This document shows, piece by piece, positions 7,918 through 15,186 of a stretch of DNA of 26,721 bases. The notes under the pieces are model-generated. The model searched no databases. It was not told the DNA's origin and saw only the letters and a list, made by a program, of their open reading frames with translations. Made by a program: the position numbers and the translations under genes. Each line of letters opens with the position of its first letter. The first letter of the stretch is position 1. The stretch is from DAOUMF01 sp034411955 (lineage in GTDB: Bacteria; Chloroflexota; Dehalococcoidia; SM23-28-2; RBG-16-64-32): contig DAOUMF010000082.1 of assembly GCA_034411955.1 (NCBI GenBank), positions 1 to 26,721 on the forward strand, written 5' to 3'.

Positions 7918-7950
7918 TGGGGACGGGACTGCTGGCCACCGGGGAAGTAT

Positions 7951-7977
7951 TTGACTGTAAGAGAATATTTGTATAAG
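7951..7977 (+). promoter_or_regulatory. Probable promoter and control region of the MarR-exporter operon
   Basis: An AT-rich patch in a GC-rich background holds TTGACT (7951-7956) and TATAAG (7972-7977), spacing 15, slightly short. TATTTG occurs twice in direct repeat (7948-7953 and 7966-7971) and might serve regulator binding. The -10 lies 11 bases before the MarR ATG. MarR proteins usually repress their own operon, so the operator is expected here. Confidence 0.4.
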
Positions 7978-7988
7978 GTGCAAGGGAA

Positions 7989-8459
7989 ATGATCGAGGAG
8001 CGGCAAACCCTGCGCGAGCGCGCGTTCTACCTGCTGGGCCACACCATGTCCCACTTCGACCCCGGCCGTCTGGAGGCGTGGGTGGAACTGGGGCTGACCA
8101 TGACCCAGCTCCGTGTCCTCTTCGTCCTGCGGGCCGAGGACGGCGCCTCCGCCGGCGCCCTGGCCGAGCGGCTGAGGGTGACGCCGTCCACCCTGACCCG
8201 CATCGTGGACCGCCTGGTCCGCCAGAGGTTGGTGCGGCGGGAGACCGACCACGGCGACCGCCGCCTGGTGCGGCACCACCTGAGCGTCACCGGGGCCCGC
8301 ACCGTGGAGGAGGTGGAGCGCCTTGGCCGCGCCCACATAAACGAGGTCATGGATCGTCTCTCCGCCCGCCAGTTGGAGCGTTTGGTGGTGGCTCTGGGGG
8401 ACCTCACCGCGGTGCTGGACGCCCAGGAGGCGGAAGAGATATCGCGAGGGGAGGGGTAG
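7989..8459 (+). CDS. MarR-family transcriptional regulator
   Basis: A 156-residue winged-helix regulator. Helices at residues 5-30 and 118-150 form the dimer interface. LTMTQLRVLFVL, ALAERLRVTPSTLTRIVDRL (recognition helix) and the wing RRETDHGDRRLVRHHLSVT are characteristic MarR features around residues 35-100. The ATG at 7989 has CAAGGGAA just upstream. Its stop lies beside the start of the DHA2 exporter, and MarR/exporter pairs of this kind are typically drug-responsive, with the regulator repressing both genes until a ligand binds. The ligand is unknown. It is divergent from the methyltransferase operon. Confidence 0.93.
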   Translation: MIEERQTLRERAFYLLGHTMSHFDPGRLEAWVELGLTMTQLRVLFVLRAEDGASAGALAERLRVTPSTLTRIVDRLVRQRLVRRETDHGDRRLVRHHLSVTGARTVEEVERLGRAHINEVMDRLSARQLERLVVALGDLTAVLDAQEAEEISRGEG

Positions 8460-8461
8460 CG

Positions 8462-10234
8462 TTGGAAGCCGCGGTTCCCTCCGGCGTCCAGTCCATCTCC
8501 CGCATGAGCACCCGTACCAAGGTGGTGGTGATGGTGGGCACCCTTTTGGGCCTGTTCACCGCCGCCATGGACCAGACGATTGTAAGCACTTCCCTGCCCC
8601 GCATCGTGGCGAGCCTGGGTGGCCTGGGCCTCTTCCCCTGGGTGTTCACCTCGTTCATGGTTACCTCTACGACCACCGTCCCCATCGTCGGCAAGCTGAC
8701 CGACTTGTTCGGGCGCAAGCCCTTCTACATAGCGGGCGTGGCCATCCTTCTGCTCGGCTCGGCGATGTCCGGCTCCTCTCAGAGCATGGAGCAGCTCATC
8801 GCCTTCCGGGCCGTGCAGGGCCTGGGCGCCGGCATGATCATGGGGATCGCCTTCGCCATCATCGGAGATGTGTTTCCCCCGGCCGAGCGGGGCAAGTGGT
8901 CCGGCCTGATGACTGGCGTCTTCGCCTCCGCCAGCGTCATCGGCCCCCTCATCGGCGGCAGCCTGACCGACCACGTCAACTGGCGGTGGGTGTTCTACAT
9001 CAACCTGCCCTTGGGGTCGGTGGCGCTGCTCGTTCTCTTCTTCGGCATGCCGGCGCTGCGGCCCGTTACGCGGCCCAAGCTGGACTACAGGGGGATCGTT
9101 ATTCTGATGGCCACCGTGGTGCCGGCGCTGCTGGCCTTTTCCTGGGCCGGTAGCCGCTACGCCTGGGCCTCGCCCCAGATCATCGGCATGCTGACCTGGG
9201 CCGCGGTGGCCACTGCCATGTTCGCATACGCGGAGATGAGGACCGAGGAGCCCCTGCTCCCCATGGGGCTGTTCCGCAACCGCATTTTCGCGGTGTCCGC
9301 CGTGGTCACTTTCCTTACGGGCGTCGGCATGTTCGGCTCTTTGTCCTACATCCCCCTGTTCGTGCAGGGCGTCATCGGCACTTCCGCCACCAACTCCGGC
9401 CTCGTCACCATGCCCATGATGATCGCCATGTCTATCGCCAGCGCCATCGCCGGCCAGATCATGTCCCGACTGGGCCGCTACCGAGTCTTGGGGGTAGCAG
9501 GGCTCACCGTGATGGTCGCGGGGATGTTCCTGCTCGCCCAGATGGACGCCAGCGCCACGACCTTCATCGCCAGACGGAACATGGTGATCCTGGGCATCGG
9601 CCTTGGCATGTCACTGCCCCTATACATGCTGGCGGTGCAGAACGCGGTGAGCCACCGCGTGATGGGCATCGCCACATCGACGATGCAGTTCCTGCGCGCC
9701 GTGGGCGGCACGATGGGCGTGGCGATCATGGGCTCGCTCATCAACAGCACCCTCTCCTCGGAGCTTGCGGCCAACACGCCCCGGCAGGTCACCGAGAACG
9801 CTCCGCCCACGCTCCTCGACCAGTTGCACAACCCGCAGTTCCTCCTCAGCCCGGATCAGTTGGCGGGCGTGCGCGACGCCTTCCAGCAGCTGCCACAAGG
9901 TGACCAGCTATTTGCTTCGGCCATCTTCGCGGTCAAGACGTCGCTGGCCACCGCGATTGGGGAGGCCTTCTGGGTAGCGATGTTCGTGACGATAGCGTCC
10001 GTGTTCGTGGGCGTCTTCCTCAAGGAGGTCCCCCTCCGCCGTGTCCACGAGCTTGAGGGCGAGCTGCCCATCCCGGCGCCGATCCCGGCGGCCCCTCCCG
10101 AGGCCCTGACGCCGGCGGCCGGCGGCAGCGATTGTCCCCCCTCCCGGCGACCGCTGGTCTATGCCGTCGTCGGCGCCGGCCTGGCTTTCGTCGCCGCCCT
10201 GGCGGCCTTCCTCATCAAGCGCAACGGTAGCTAG
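8462..10234 (+). CDS. MFS multidrug exporter, DHA2 (EmrB/QacA) family, 14 TM segments
   Basis: About 590 residues. TAAMDQTIVSTSLPRI is the DHA2 motif D1, GKLTDLFGRKPF is MFS motif A, and AVQGLGAGMIMG in helix 4 is motif B-like. About 14 hydrophobic helices are visible, with a large polar loop before the last conventional pair and a final helix near the C-terminus (AVVGAGLAFVAALAAFL). It should export drugs or toxic metabolites using the proton gradient. I favour the TTG at 8462, two bases after the MarR stop, because GAGGGGAGGGG lies just before it; the ATG at 8504 is the alternative and lacks a ribosome site. The open frame extending back through the MarR gene is out-of-frame shadow. Confidence 0.92.
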   Translation: MEAAVPSGVQSISRMSTRTKVVVMVGTLLGLFTAAMDQTIVSTSLPRIVASLGGLGLFPWVFTSFMVTSTTTVPIVGKLTDLFGRKPFYIAGVAILLLGSAMSGSSQSMEQLIAFRAVQGLGAGMIMGIAFAIIGDVFPPAERGKWSGLMTGVFASASVIGPLIGGSLTDHVNWRWVFYINLPLGSVALLVLFFGMPALRPVTRPKLDYRGIVILMATVVPALLAFSWAGSRYAWASPQIIGMLTWAAVATAMFAYAEMRTEEPLLPMGLFRNRIFAVSAVVTFLTGVGMFGSLSYIPLFVQGVIGTSATNSGLVTMPMMIAMSIASAIAGQIMSRLGRYRVLGVAGLTVMVAGMFLLAQMDASATTFIARRNMVILGIGLGMSLPLYMLAVQNAVSHRVMGIATSTMQFLRAVGGTMGVAIMGSLINSTLSSELAANTPRQVTENAPPTLLDQLHNPQFLLSPDQLAGVRDAFQQLPQGDQLFASAIFAVKTSLATAIGEAFWVAMFVTIASVFVGVFLKEVPLRRVHELEGELPIPAPIPAAPPEALTPAAGGSDCPPSRRPLVYAVVGAGLAFVAALAAFLIKRNGS

Positions 10235-10263
10235 CCGCTGCCTGCGCTTGTTCCGACTCGCGC

Positions 10264-10292
10264 TTGACGGTACGGGGTGAGAATCTCAGAAT
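10264..10292 (+). promoter_or_regulatory. Promoter of the ModE-like gene with a palindrome in its spacer
   Basis: TTGACG (10264-10269), 17-bp spacer, CAGAAT (10287-10292). The spacer ends in a perfect palindrome TGAGAATCTCA (10278-10288), a plausible operator that does not resemble the ModE-type sites further downstream. The GTG start of the regulator lies about 45 bases past the expected transcription start. Confidence 0.5.
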
Positions 10293-10343
10293 GGGTGGGC
10301 GTGGCCGGAGGGTCTCGCAGGCAGTTGATCGGGAGGGACTTGA

Positions 10344-10682
10344 GTGAAGCCCAGACTCAAGCTGTGGGTGGAAAAGGACGGGTTGCTGGTCTTCAGCGAC
10401 TATCGAGCGGAGCTCCTGGACCACATCACCAGGACGGGGTCGATCAGCGGTGGCGCGGAGCGGATGGGGCTCTCGTATCGGCGGGCGTGGGGCAAGATCA
10501 AGGAGATTGAGCACAACCTGGGCATGAGGCTGGTGCAGAGCGAGGCAGGCGGGCCCGGCGGCGGGAGAACCAGCCTCACGCCGGAAGGTGAGGAGATCCT
10601 GGCGCGATATCGAGTGTTCCGGGCGGCGGCGCGGGCGGACGTGAGCCGCGACTTCGCTAGGGCGTTCGGCGAGGGAGAGTAG
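10344..10682 (+). CDS. ModE-like single-domain winged-helix regulator (molybdate/tungstate)
   Basis: A 112-residue protein matching only the N-terminal DNA-binding domain of ModE. RAELLDHITRTGSISGGAERMGLSYRRAW is the LysR-like helix-turn-helix; within it TGSISGGAERMGLSYRRAW is nearly diagnostic (residues about 32-52). GGRTSLTPEGEEIL forms the wing. Full-length ModE also has two C-terminal Mop domains that bind oxyanions; these are absent, so how it senses metal is open. GTG at 10344 is chosen because GGGAGGGA lies five bases upstream. It precedes a tungstate-type ABC transporter and two palindromic sites with ModE geometry, so it probably controls that operon. Confidence 0.88.
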   Translation: MKPRLKLWVEKDGLLVFSDYRAELLDHITRTGSISGGAERMGLSYRRAWGKIKEIEHNLGMRLVQSEAGGPGGGRTSLTPEGEEILARYRVFRAAARADVSRDFARAFGEGE

Positions 10683-10694
10683 TTTTTGTAGTAG

Positions 10695-10718
10695 CGCTAT
10701 GCTAGTCTCAGCATAACA
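10695..10718. promoter_or_regulatory. ModE-type operator, copy 1
   Basis: CGCTATGCT (10695-10703), six-base spacer, AGCATAACA (10710-10718). Half-sites are inverted TATGCT/AGCATA. The layout, CGnTAT(4-5)-N6-(4-5)ATAACG-like, mirrors the E. coli ModE consensus in which TATATA half-sites are separated by six bases. It sits 13 bases past the ModE-like gene stop and upstream of the leader RNA. Confidence 0.7.
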
Positions 10719-10783
10719 CCTAGCAGGAGGGTAGAGGTCATGACACATCGCTGAGGCCTCCGGTGAGGAAGGATGGTTTTTTT
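10717..10783 (+). promoter_or_regulatory. Structured leader RNA before tupA, candidate Moco/Tuco-type riboswitch or attenuator
   Basis: CACC (10717-10720) and GGAGG (10726-10730) pair with the contiguous CCTCC-GGTG at 10757-10765, leaving TAGCA as a 5-base bulge. A second fold, CCTC/GAGG (10757-10760/10765-10768), with outer CATC/GATG (10746-10749/10772-10775), is followed by seven T residues (10777-10783) like a terminator. The two folds share bases 10757-10765 and exclude each other. The position ahead of a molybdate/tungstate transporter suits the molybdenum/tungsten cofactor riboswitch class, but I could not verify a match to that family. A four-codon ORF (ATG at 10740) uses the paired GGAGG as its ribosome site. 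Confidence 0.4.
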
Positions 10784-10790
10784 GTGGAGG

Positions 10791-10814
10791 CGTTATGCTG
10801 AACGCAGCATATCA
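10791..10814. promoter_or_regulatory. ModE-type operator, copy 2
   Basis: CGTTATGCT (10791-10799), six-base spacer GAACGC, AGCATATCA (10806-10814). It repeats copy 1 with the same half-sites and spacing, 96 bp centre to centre. It covers the ATG at 10795, which argues that translation of tupA starts later, at the GTG at 10843. Confidence 0.7.
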
Positions 10815-10842
10815 GGCCCACGTCGAAAGGGGGTCAGAGACT

Positions 10843-11571
10843 GTGAGGCGGTGGGTATGGATAGCGGCCCTGGCAGTGCTCGCCACGCTCGTGGCGGTAG
10901 CCTGCGGCGAAGACGAAGAGGCGGCCCCTGAGACGCCACAGGGCGAGGCGAGCGCCACGGCGACCCCGGAAGAGCGCGGGCCAAAGGACATCATCCTGGC
11001 GACGACTACCAGCACGCAGGACAGCGGGCTGCTGGATGTGCTGGTGCCGGAGTTCGAGAAGGAGAACGGCTACAACGTTAAGGTCATCGCCGTGGGCACG
11101 GGCGAGGCCCTGGCGATGGGCGAGCGCGGCGACGCTGACGTCCTCCTTGTTCACGCTCCCAGCAGCGAGAAGCCGCTTGTCGAGAGCGGTGCGGCGATCG
11201 GCCGCAGGCTGGTCATGCACAACGATTTCGTTATCGTGGGGCCGGAGAGTGATCCGGCGGGCATCGAGGGCATGACCTCGGCCGTGGAGGCGTTCGCGGC
11301 CATCTACGATGCAGGAGCGACGTTCATCAGCCGCGGCGACGACTCGGGCACCAACAAGCGGGAGGTGTCGCTCTGGGAGGAGGGGGCGCTGGACCCGGAG
11401 GGCCAATCCTGGTACGAGCAGAGCGGCCAGGGGATGGGGGCGACCTTGCAGATCGCGAACCAGAAGGACGCCTACACGCTGTCGGACCGCGGCACATACC
11501 TTGCCCAGAGCAAGAACCTGGACCTCGTTGTGCTGGTCGAGGGCGACCCGATTCTCCTCAACGTCTACTAG
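10843..11571 (+). CDS. tupA: TupA-like tungstate/molybdate-binding lipoprotein, cut short by in-frame TAG
   Basis: Periplasmic-type substrate-binding protein of a tungstate ABC transporter. Residues 1-20 are a signal peptide with a lipobox-like AVAC, so it should be lipid-anchored. ILATTTSTQDSGLLDVLVP is the TupA N-terminal signature with the TTST oxyanion-binding residues. Further family motifs are GTGEAL, GDADVLLVHA, NDFVIVGP, FISRGDDSGTN and YTLSDRGTY. GTG at 10843 is chosen: AAAGGGGG precedes it and it begins the signal peptide, whereas ATG at 10795 lies inside an operator. The frame stops at TAG 11569-11571 after DPILLNVY, and homology continues directly beyond it in the same frame. Tungstate versus molybdate specificity is inferred from family resemblance. 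Confidence 0.9.
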   Translation: MRRWVWIAALAVLATLVAVACGEDEEAAPETPQGEASATATPEERGPKDIILATTTSTQDSGLLDVLVPEFEKENGYNVKVIAVGTGEALAMGERGDADVLLVHAPSSEKPLVESGAAIGRRLVMHNDFVIVGPESDPAGIEGMTSAVEAFAAIYDAGATFISRGDDSGTNKREVSLWEEGALDPEGQSWYEQSGQGMGATLQIANQKDAYTLSDRGTYLAQSKNLDLVVLVEGDPILLNVY

Positions 11572-11754
11572 GTGATGCAGGAGAACCCCGAGCGAATCGA
11601 CCTCGTGAACGGGACGGGCGGCCAGGCGTTAGGGGAGTTCATGGTCTCGGAGGAGGCGCAGGAGATCATTCGCGACTTCGGCGTGGAGGAGTTCGGCCAG
11701 CCTCTGTTCATCCCCGACGCAGAGAAGACGTATGAGGAGCTCGGGCTCGAGTAG
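11572..11754 (+). pseudogene. tupA: C-terminal remainder of TupA after the in-frame stop
   Basis: Sixty codons in the same frame directly after the TAG, starting GTG ATG. The sequence NPERIDLVNGTGGQALGEFM, then QEIIRDFGVEEFGQPLFIPD, is the ordinary TupA C-terminus with no further damage. It carries no ribosome site of its own, although GTG/ATG right after the stop could permit reinitiation. The intact state points to a very recent mutation, a base-call error, or readthrough of the TAG. Gene order (binding protein, permease, ATPase) is otherwise normal. Confidence 0.85.
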
Positions 11755-11775
11755 CAGAAGCGGAGGTGATGCGCC

Positions 11776-12474
11776 GTGGACCTGATCTGGGATGGATTGA
11801 CGGATGCTGTCCGCATCTTGCTGAATGGTGAACACTCCGTCTGGGAGATCGCTCTCCGGTCTCTCCTCGTGTCGGGATCGGCCACGGCCATCAGCCTCCT
11901 CATCGGCGTGACGGTAGGGTCGCTGCTGGCCTTCAATCGGTTCCCGGGCCGTAACCTGGCGTTCAGCCTGGTGAACACCGGCATGGGCCTGCCGCCGGTG
12001 GCGGTTGGTCTCTTCGTGGCGATCTTGCTGTGGCGGAGCGGGCCGCTGGGCCAGATGCGACTGATCTACAGCCCGACAGCGATGGTGATAGCCCAGACGA
12101 TCATCGCCGCGCCCATCGTTACCGGCTTCGCGGCGGCGGCCCTGCGCAGTCTGCACCCACAGATGCGAGATCAGATCTATGCTCTGGGGGCGTCGCGGCT
12201 CCAGATGTTGTGGCTTGTGCTGTGGGAGGCGAAGCTGCCGCTCCTGGCGGCGGTGATGGCTGGCTTCGGCGGCGCCATCTCCGAGATTGGGGCCTCGATC
12301 ATGGTGGGAGGTAATCTGGCCGGCGAGACGCGGGTGTTGACCACGGCAGTGGTTCTGGAGACCAGTAAGGGCAACTTCGCGCCCGCCATCGCTCTCTCCG
12401 TCATCCTGCTGGCGCTCATCTTCATCGTGAACCTGATCCTTACCACCGTGCAGCAGCAGGAGCAGCGTTCGTGA
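11776..12474 (+). CDS. tupB: Tungstate ABC transporter permease (TupB-like)
   Basis: A 232-residue BPD-type permease with about five membrane helices. LRSLLVSGSATAISLLIGV (about residues 27-45) opens the transport domain. The coupling-helix region QIYALGASRLQMLWLVLWEA matches the EAA motif (residues about 133-152). GGAISEIGASIMVGGNL and the GETRVLTTAVVLETSKG stretch are typical of TupB. GTG at 11776 has GGAGGTGA six bases upstream, a strong ribosome site. It starts 21 bases after the tupA frame ends, and its stop overlaps the ATPase start (GTGA). Confidence 0.92.
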   Translation: MDLIWDGLTDAVRILLNGEHSVWEIALRSLLVSGSATAISLLIGVTVGSLLAFNRFPGRNLAFSLVNTGMGLPPVAVGLFVAILLWRSGPLGQMRLIYSPTAMVIAQTIIAAPIVTGFAAAALRSLHPQMRDQIYALGASRLQMLWLVLWEAKLPLLAAVMAGFGGAISEIGASIMVGGNLAGETRVLTTAVVLETSKGNFAPAIALSVILLALIFIVNLILTTVQQQEQRS

Positions 12475-13562
12475 CCCACTCCAAGCTGTCGCTGGAAGGT
12501 GTCCGCGTGCGCCGCGGCGGAAGCGAGATCGTGAACGTGCCTCGCCTGGATGTCGCTGAAGGAGAGGTACTGGTCATCATCGGTCCCAACGGGGCGGGCA
12601 AGAGCGTCCTGCTCGAGACGCTTGCCCTCCTGCAACGGCCCACCGAGGGCCGCGTCCTGTTCGAGGGCGAGCCGGCTGCCGGGCGCGAGTTGGCCCTGCG
12701 TCGCCGCATGGCGGTGGTGTTCCAGGATCCTCTGCTTCTGCGCCGCTCGGTGGCGGAGAACATCGCTGTGGGCATGCGACTGCGCGGAGCGCCCCGCTGG
12801 GAGCGCCGGGAGAGGGTCGCGTTTTGGATGCAGCGGTTCGGCATCGCCCACCTGGCGAGGCGCTCCGCCCCCACCCTCTCTGGCGGTGAGGCGCAGCGGA
12901 CCGGGTTGGCCCGGGCCTTCGTCCTGCATCCTGAGGTGCTGCTGCTCGACGAGCCGTTCAGCGCTCTCGACGCGCCGACACGTGAGGAGATGCTGGATGA
13001 TCTATCGGCGGCGCTGGCGGAGACGGGTGTGACCACTGTCTTCGTGACTCATGACCGAGACGAGGCGATGCGCCTGGGTGGGCGGATGGCTGTGCTGATG
13101 AACGGAGTGATCCGTCAGGTGGGCCCGACGGCGGACGTGTTCGCCTCACCGGTCGACAGAGAGGTAGCGGCCTTTGTGGGCGTAGAAACGATTGTGCCGG
13201 GGCGGGTTCGGTCGCTGGAACAGGGCCTTGCTGTCGTGGACGTCGCTGGCCGCCGGGTAGAGGTGGCCACGACAGTCGAGGCCGGCGGCGAGGTGCTGCT
13301 CTGCCTTCGCCCGGAGGATGTCGTTCTCAGGCTGGCCGAAGACCACCCGGGCCCAAGCAGCGCTCGCAACAACCTGCCCGCGGTGGTGCGGAGGATGGTG
13401 AACGTCGGCTTTCAGGTACGGGTGGAGCTGGACGCCGGCTTTCCCTTGGTGGCGCTGATCACCAAGCAGTCCCGGGAGGAGCTATCGCTGGACGCGGGCA
13501 GCCGCCTGACGGCCTCGTTCAAGGCGACTGCGATCCACCTTATCCCCCGCCACGGCCGCTGA
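12471..13562 (+). CDS. tupC: Tungstate/molybdate ABC transporter ATP-binding protein (TupC-like) with TOBE/Mop domain
   Basis: The 363-residue ATPase energises the TupB permease. Walker A GPNGAGKS is near residue 38, Q-loop VVFQDP near 84, signature LSGGEAQR near 136, Walker B VLLLDEP near 156 and the switch His in FVTHD near 190. A C-terminal extension from about residue 235 ends in a Mop/TOBE-like domain (SARNNLPAVVRRMVNVG, then LITKQSREEL and ATAIHLI), the oxyanion-binding fold found in ModC and TupC. GTG at 12471 overlaps the tupB stop, giving translational coupling. With the ModE-like protein lacking Mop domains, this is the only Mop-like domain visible in the cluster. Confidence 0.92.
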   Translation: MTHSKLSLEGVRVRRGGSEIVNVPRLDVAEGEVLVIIGPNGAGKSVLLETLALLQRPTEGRVLFEGEPAAGRELALRRRMAVVFQDPLLLRRSVAENIAVGMRLRGAPRWERRERVAFWMQRFGIAHLARRSAPTLSGGEAQRTGLARAFVLHPEVLLLDEPFSALDAPTREEMLDDLSAALAETGVTTVFVTHDRDEAMRLGGRMAVLMNGVIRQVGPTADVFASPVDREVAAFVGVETIVPGRVRSLEQGLAVVDVAGRRVEVATTVEAGGEVLLCLRPEDVVLRLAEDHPGPSSARNNLPAVVRRMVNVGFQVRVELDAGFPLVALITKQSREELSLDAGSRLTASFKATAIHLIPRHGR

Positions 13563-13576
13563 CGGAACCGCTGGGC

Positions 13577-14308
13577 CTAGCCGCCGCCTAACTGCTCCAA
13601 GAGGGGGATGTTGTTGCTTATGATTCCGTCGACGCCCAGGGCCAACAGCCTTCTGGCCTCGGCAAGGTCGTCCACGGTCCAGCAGAAGACACGCAACTTG
13701 TTGTCTCCCAGGAAGCGGATAATCTCATCGTTCAGGAACGCGCGGGCCATGCAGACGCCGCGCAGTCGGCTGTCGGCCTCAAAACGCCGCAAGAAGTTCT
13801 GCCAGTGCCGCGGCTTCTCGATGGAGTAGCGCACGTCCAGGTGGGGGGCGACTTCGCGCACGCGGTCGAGCACCTCCGTGTCCCCGCAGACGATGACCGC
13901 GCCTGTGGCTGGCTCAGCCTGGGCCAGGTAGCGAGTCAGCGTGCGGGCGTAGGCGCGCGCTCGCTCCCCGCGGTAGCCTCCCTTAGCGTCGAGGAGGAGC
14001 CCGCATCTCCCGTGTGTTCGCTCCAGCAGCTCGGTAAGCGTGAGGGGGTTGACGTCCAGGCGAAGGTAGTACCCGGGGAACACCGTCAGGGCCCAGGGGC
14101 CGACGCTGTCGACGCCCTGGGGCCTGCCGTCGTAGAGAAGGGGCAGGGAGCAGAGGCGCCGCTCGTGCCTGACCCACATCTCGCCGGCGCGGTACCAGAT
14201 GTCGGCTTCCATGAAGTCGATATCGGCGTTCGCCGCCGCCTCGATCTTGTCGCGCCGGTTGCCGTAGGCGTGGGCGATGCGTACGGGGCGGCCGTCGTCG
14301 CGGTTCAC
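13577..14308 (-). CDS. Glycerophosphodiester phosphodiesterase family protein
   Basis: A 243-residue TIM-barrel protein resembling GDPDs, which cut glycerophosphodiesters to glycerol-3-phosphate and an alcohol. IAHAYGNR gives the first catalytic His (residue 13), DFMEADIW the metal-binding Glu/Asp (34, 36) and WVRHERR the second His (about 48). LLLDAKG and the C-terminal FCWTVDDLAEARRLLALGVD and GIISNNI are typical. The usual HRG-x-x-x-x-NT is altered to HAYGNRRDK, so it is a divergent branch. GTG at 14308 overlaps the epimerase stop (GTGA). It is the last gene of a leftward cluster and converges on tupC. Confidence 0.82.
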   Translation of the reverse strand: MNRDDGRPVRIAHAYGNRRDKIEAAANADIDFMEADIWYRAGEMWVRHERRLCSLPLLYDGRPQGVDSVGPWALTVFPGYYLRLDVNPLTLTELLERTHGRCGLLLDAKGGYRGERARAYARTLTRYLAQAEPATGAVIVCGDTEVLDRVREVAPHLDVRYSIEKPRHWQNFLRRFEADSRLRGVCMARAFLNDEIIRFLGDNKLRVFCWTVDDLAEARRLLALGVDGIISNNIPLLEQLGGG

Positions 14309-15186
14309 CGGCGTCTGATGTAGTCCAGGGAATCAGCCAGCCGCCGCGGCTGGACGCCGAAGCTCCTGGTCACCGCGTCCGTCTCCGTCACGTTGTCCAG
14401 AGATAGCATCTTGAGCTGCTCTCTGGTGATGGGTGGCTTGGCAAGCACCCATTCCATCATCTGGGCCACGGGACGCATGAGCGCAAGGGGCACATGCAGC
14501 TTCGCGCGCGACTTGCCTAGGGCCTCCTTCACGATGTCCAGCATCTCGTCATAGCTCAGGTGCTCGGGGCCGCCCACCTCCAGCACCTCTCCGCTGTGAG
14601 CGCCCTCGTCGAGACAGCCAACGATGCACGTCACCAGGTCCTCCACCCATATCGGCTGAAACCTGGACTTGCCGTCGCCCGCCACAGGCACCAGCGGGTT
14701 GTGGCGCACGAGGCCGGCCAGGGCGTTGATGAACTCGTCGCCCTCGCCGAAGACGATGGACGGCCGCAAGATCGTGTGGTTGAGGCCGCTGAGGGTGACG
14801 GCCCGCTCCGCCTGCCACTTGGCCTGCAGGTAGGGGAAAGTGGGGTTGTCCTGGGCCCCGATGGCGCTCACGTAGACGAACTTTTTCACTGCGGCTGCCT
14901 TTGCCGCCTCCACCACCCGCTCGGTGCCCCGCCGGATCACGGCCTGGAAGGACTGGTCGCCCGCCTCTTGGATGATTGCCACCAGATGGACGACCTTGTC
15001 CGCCCCGGCCATCGCTTCCGGCACGCCTTCGCCGCTGACGACGCTGCCCTGGGCCACCTCCACGTCGTGGGTGAGGTCGGCACGGCGCTGGCCGCGGGCC
15101 AGCACCCGCACCTTGTGGCCGCCGTCCGCCAGGCGGGCGACGACCCGCCGTCCGATAAAGCCGCTACCTCCGGTCACGAGGATCAT
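14305..15186 (-). CDS. NAD(P)-dependent epimerase/NDUFA9-like atypical SDR
   Basis: A 293-residue Rossmann protein. ILVTGGSGFIGRRVV at the N-terminus is the nucleotide-binding TGxxGxxG motif; KVVHLVAI and KKFVYVSAIGA follow as strands 4 and 5. YLQAKWQAE carries a Tyr/Lys pair at about residues 138-142 in YxxxK spacing. ILRPSIVFGEGDEF and FQPIWVEDLV match the atypical SDRs related to the complex I subunit NDUFA9 and to quinone-linked or stress-related reductases. Substrate unknown. ATG at 15186 is preceded by AAAGGGGG and lies 23 bases inside the end of the DinB gene. Confidence 0.9.
   Translation of the reverse strand: MILVTGGSGFIGRRVVARLADGGHKVRVLARGQRRADLTHDVEVAQGSVVSGEGVPEAMAGADKVVHLVAIIQEAGDQSFQAVIRRGTERVVEAAKAAAVKKFVYVSAIGAQDNPTFPYLQAKWQAERAVTLSGLNHTILRPSIVFGEGDEFINALAGLVRHNPLVPVAGDGKSRFQPIWVEDLVTCIVGCLDEGAHSGEVLEVGGPEHLSYDEMLDIVKEALGKSRAKLHVPLALMRPVAQMMEWVLAKPPITREQLKMLSLDNVTETDAVTRSFGVQPRRLADSLDYIRRR

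Noticed and set aside
7881..8336. N-terminal extension of the methyltransferase frame
   Set aside because: The extension is antisense to the well-supported MarR gene and crosses a promoter; family alignment begins near residue MRTEFETTT.
8078..8461. Upstream extension of the exporter frame through the MarR gene
   Set aside because: Composition is Pro/Gly/Arg-rich shadow sequence; the MarR frame is the real one here.
10795..10842. ATG at 10795 as tupA start
   Set aside because: It lies within a ModE-type operator, has no signal-peptide features and no fitting ribosome site; GTG at 10843 has both.
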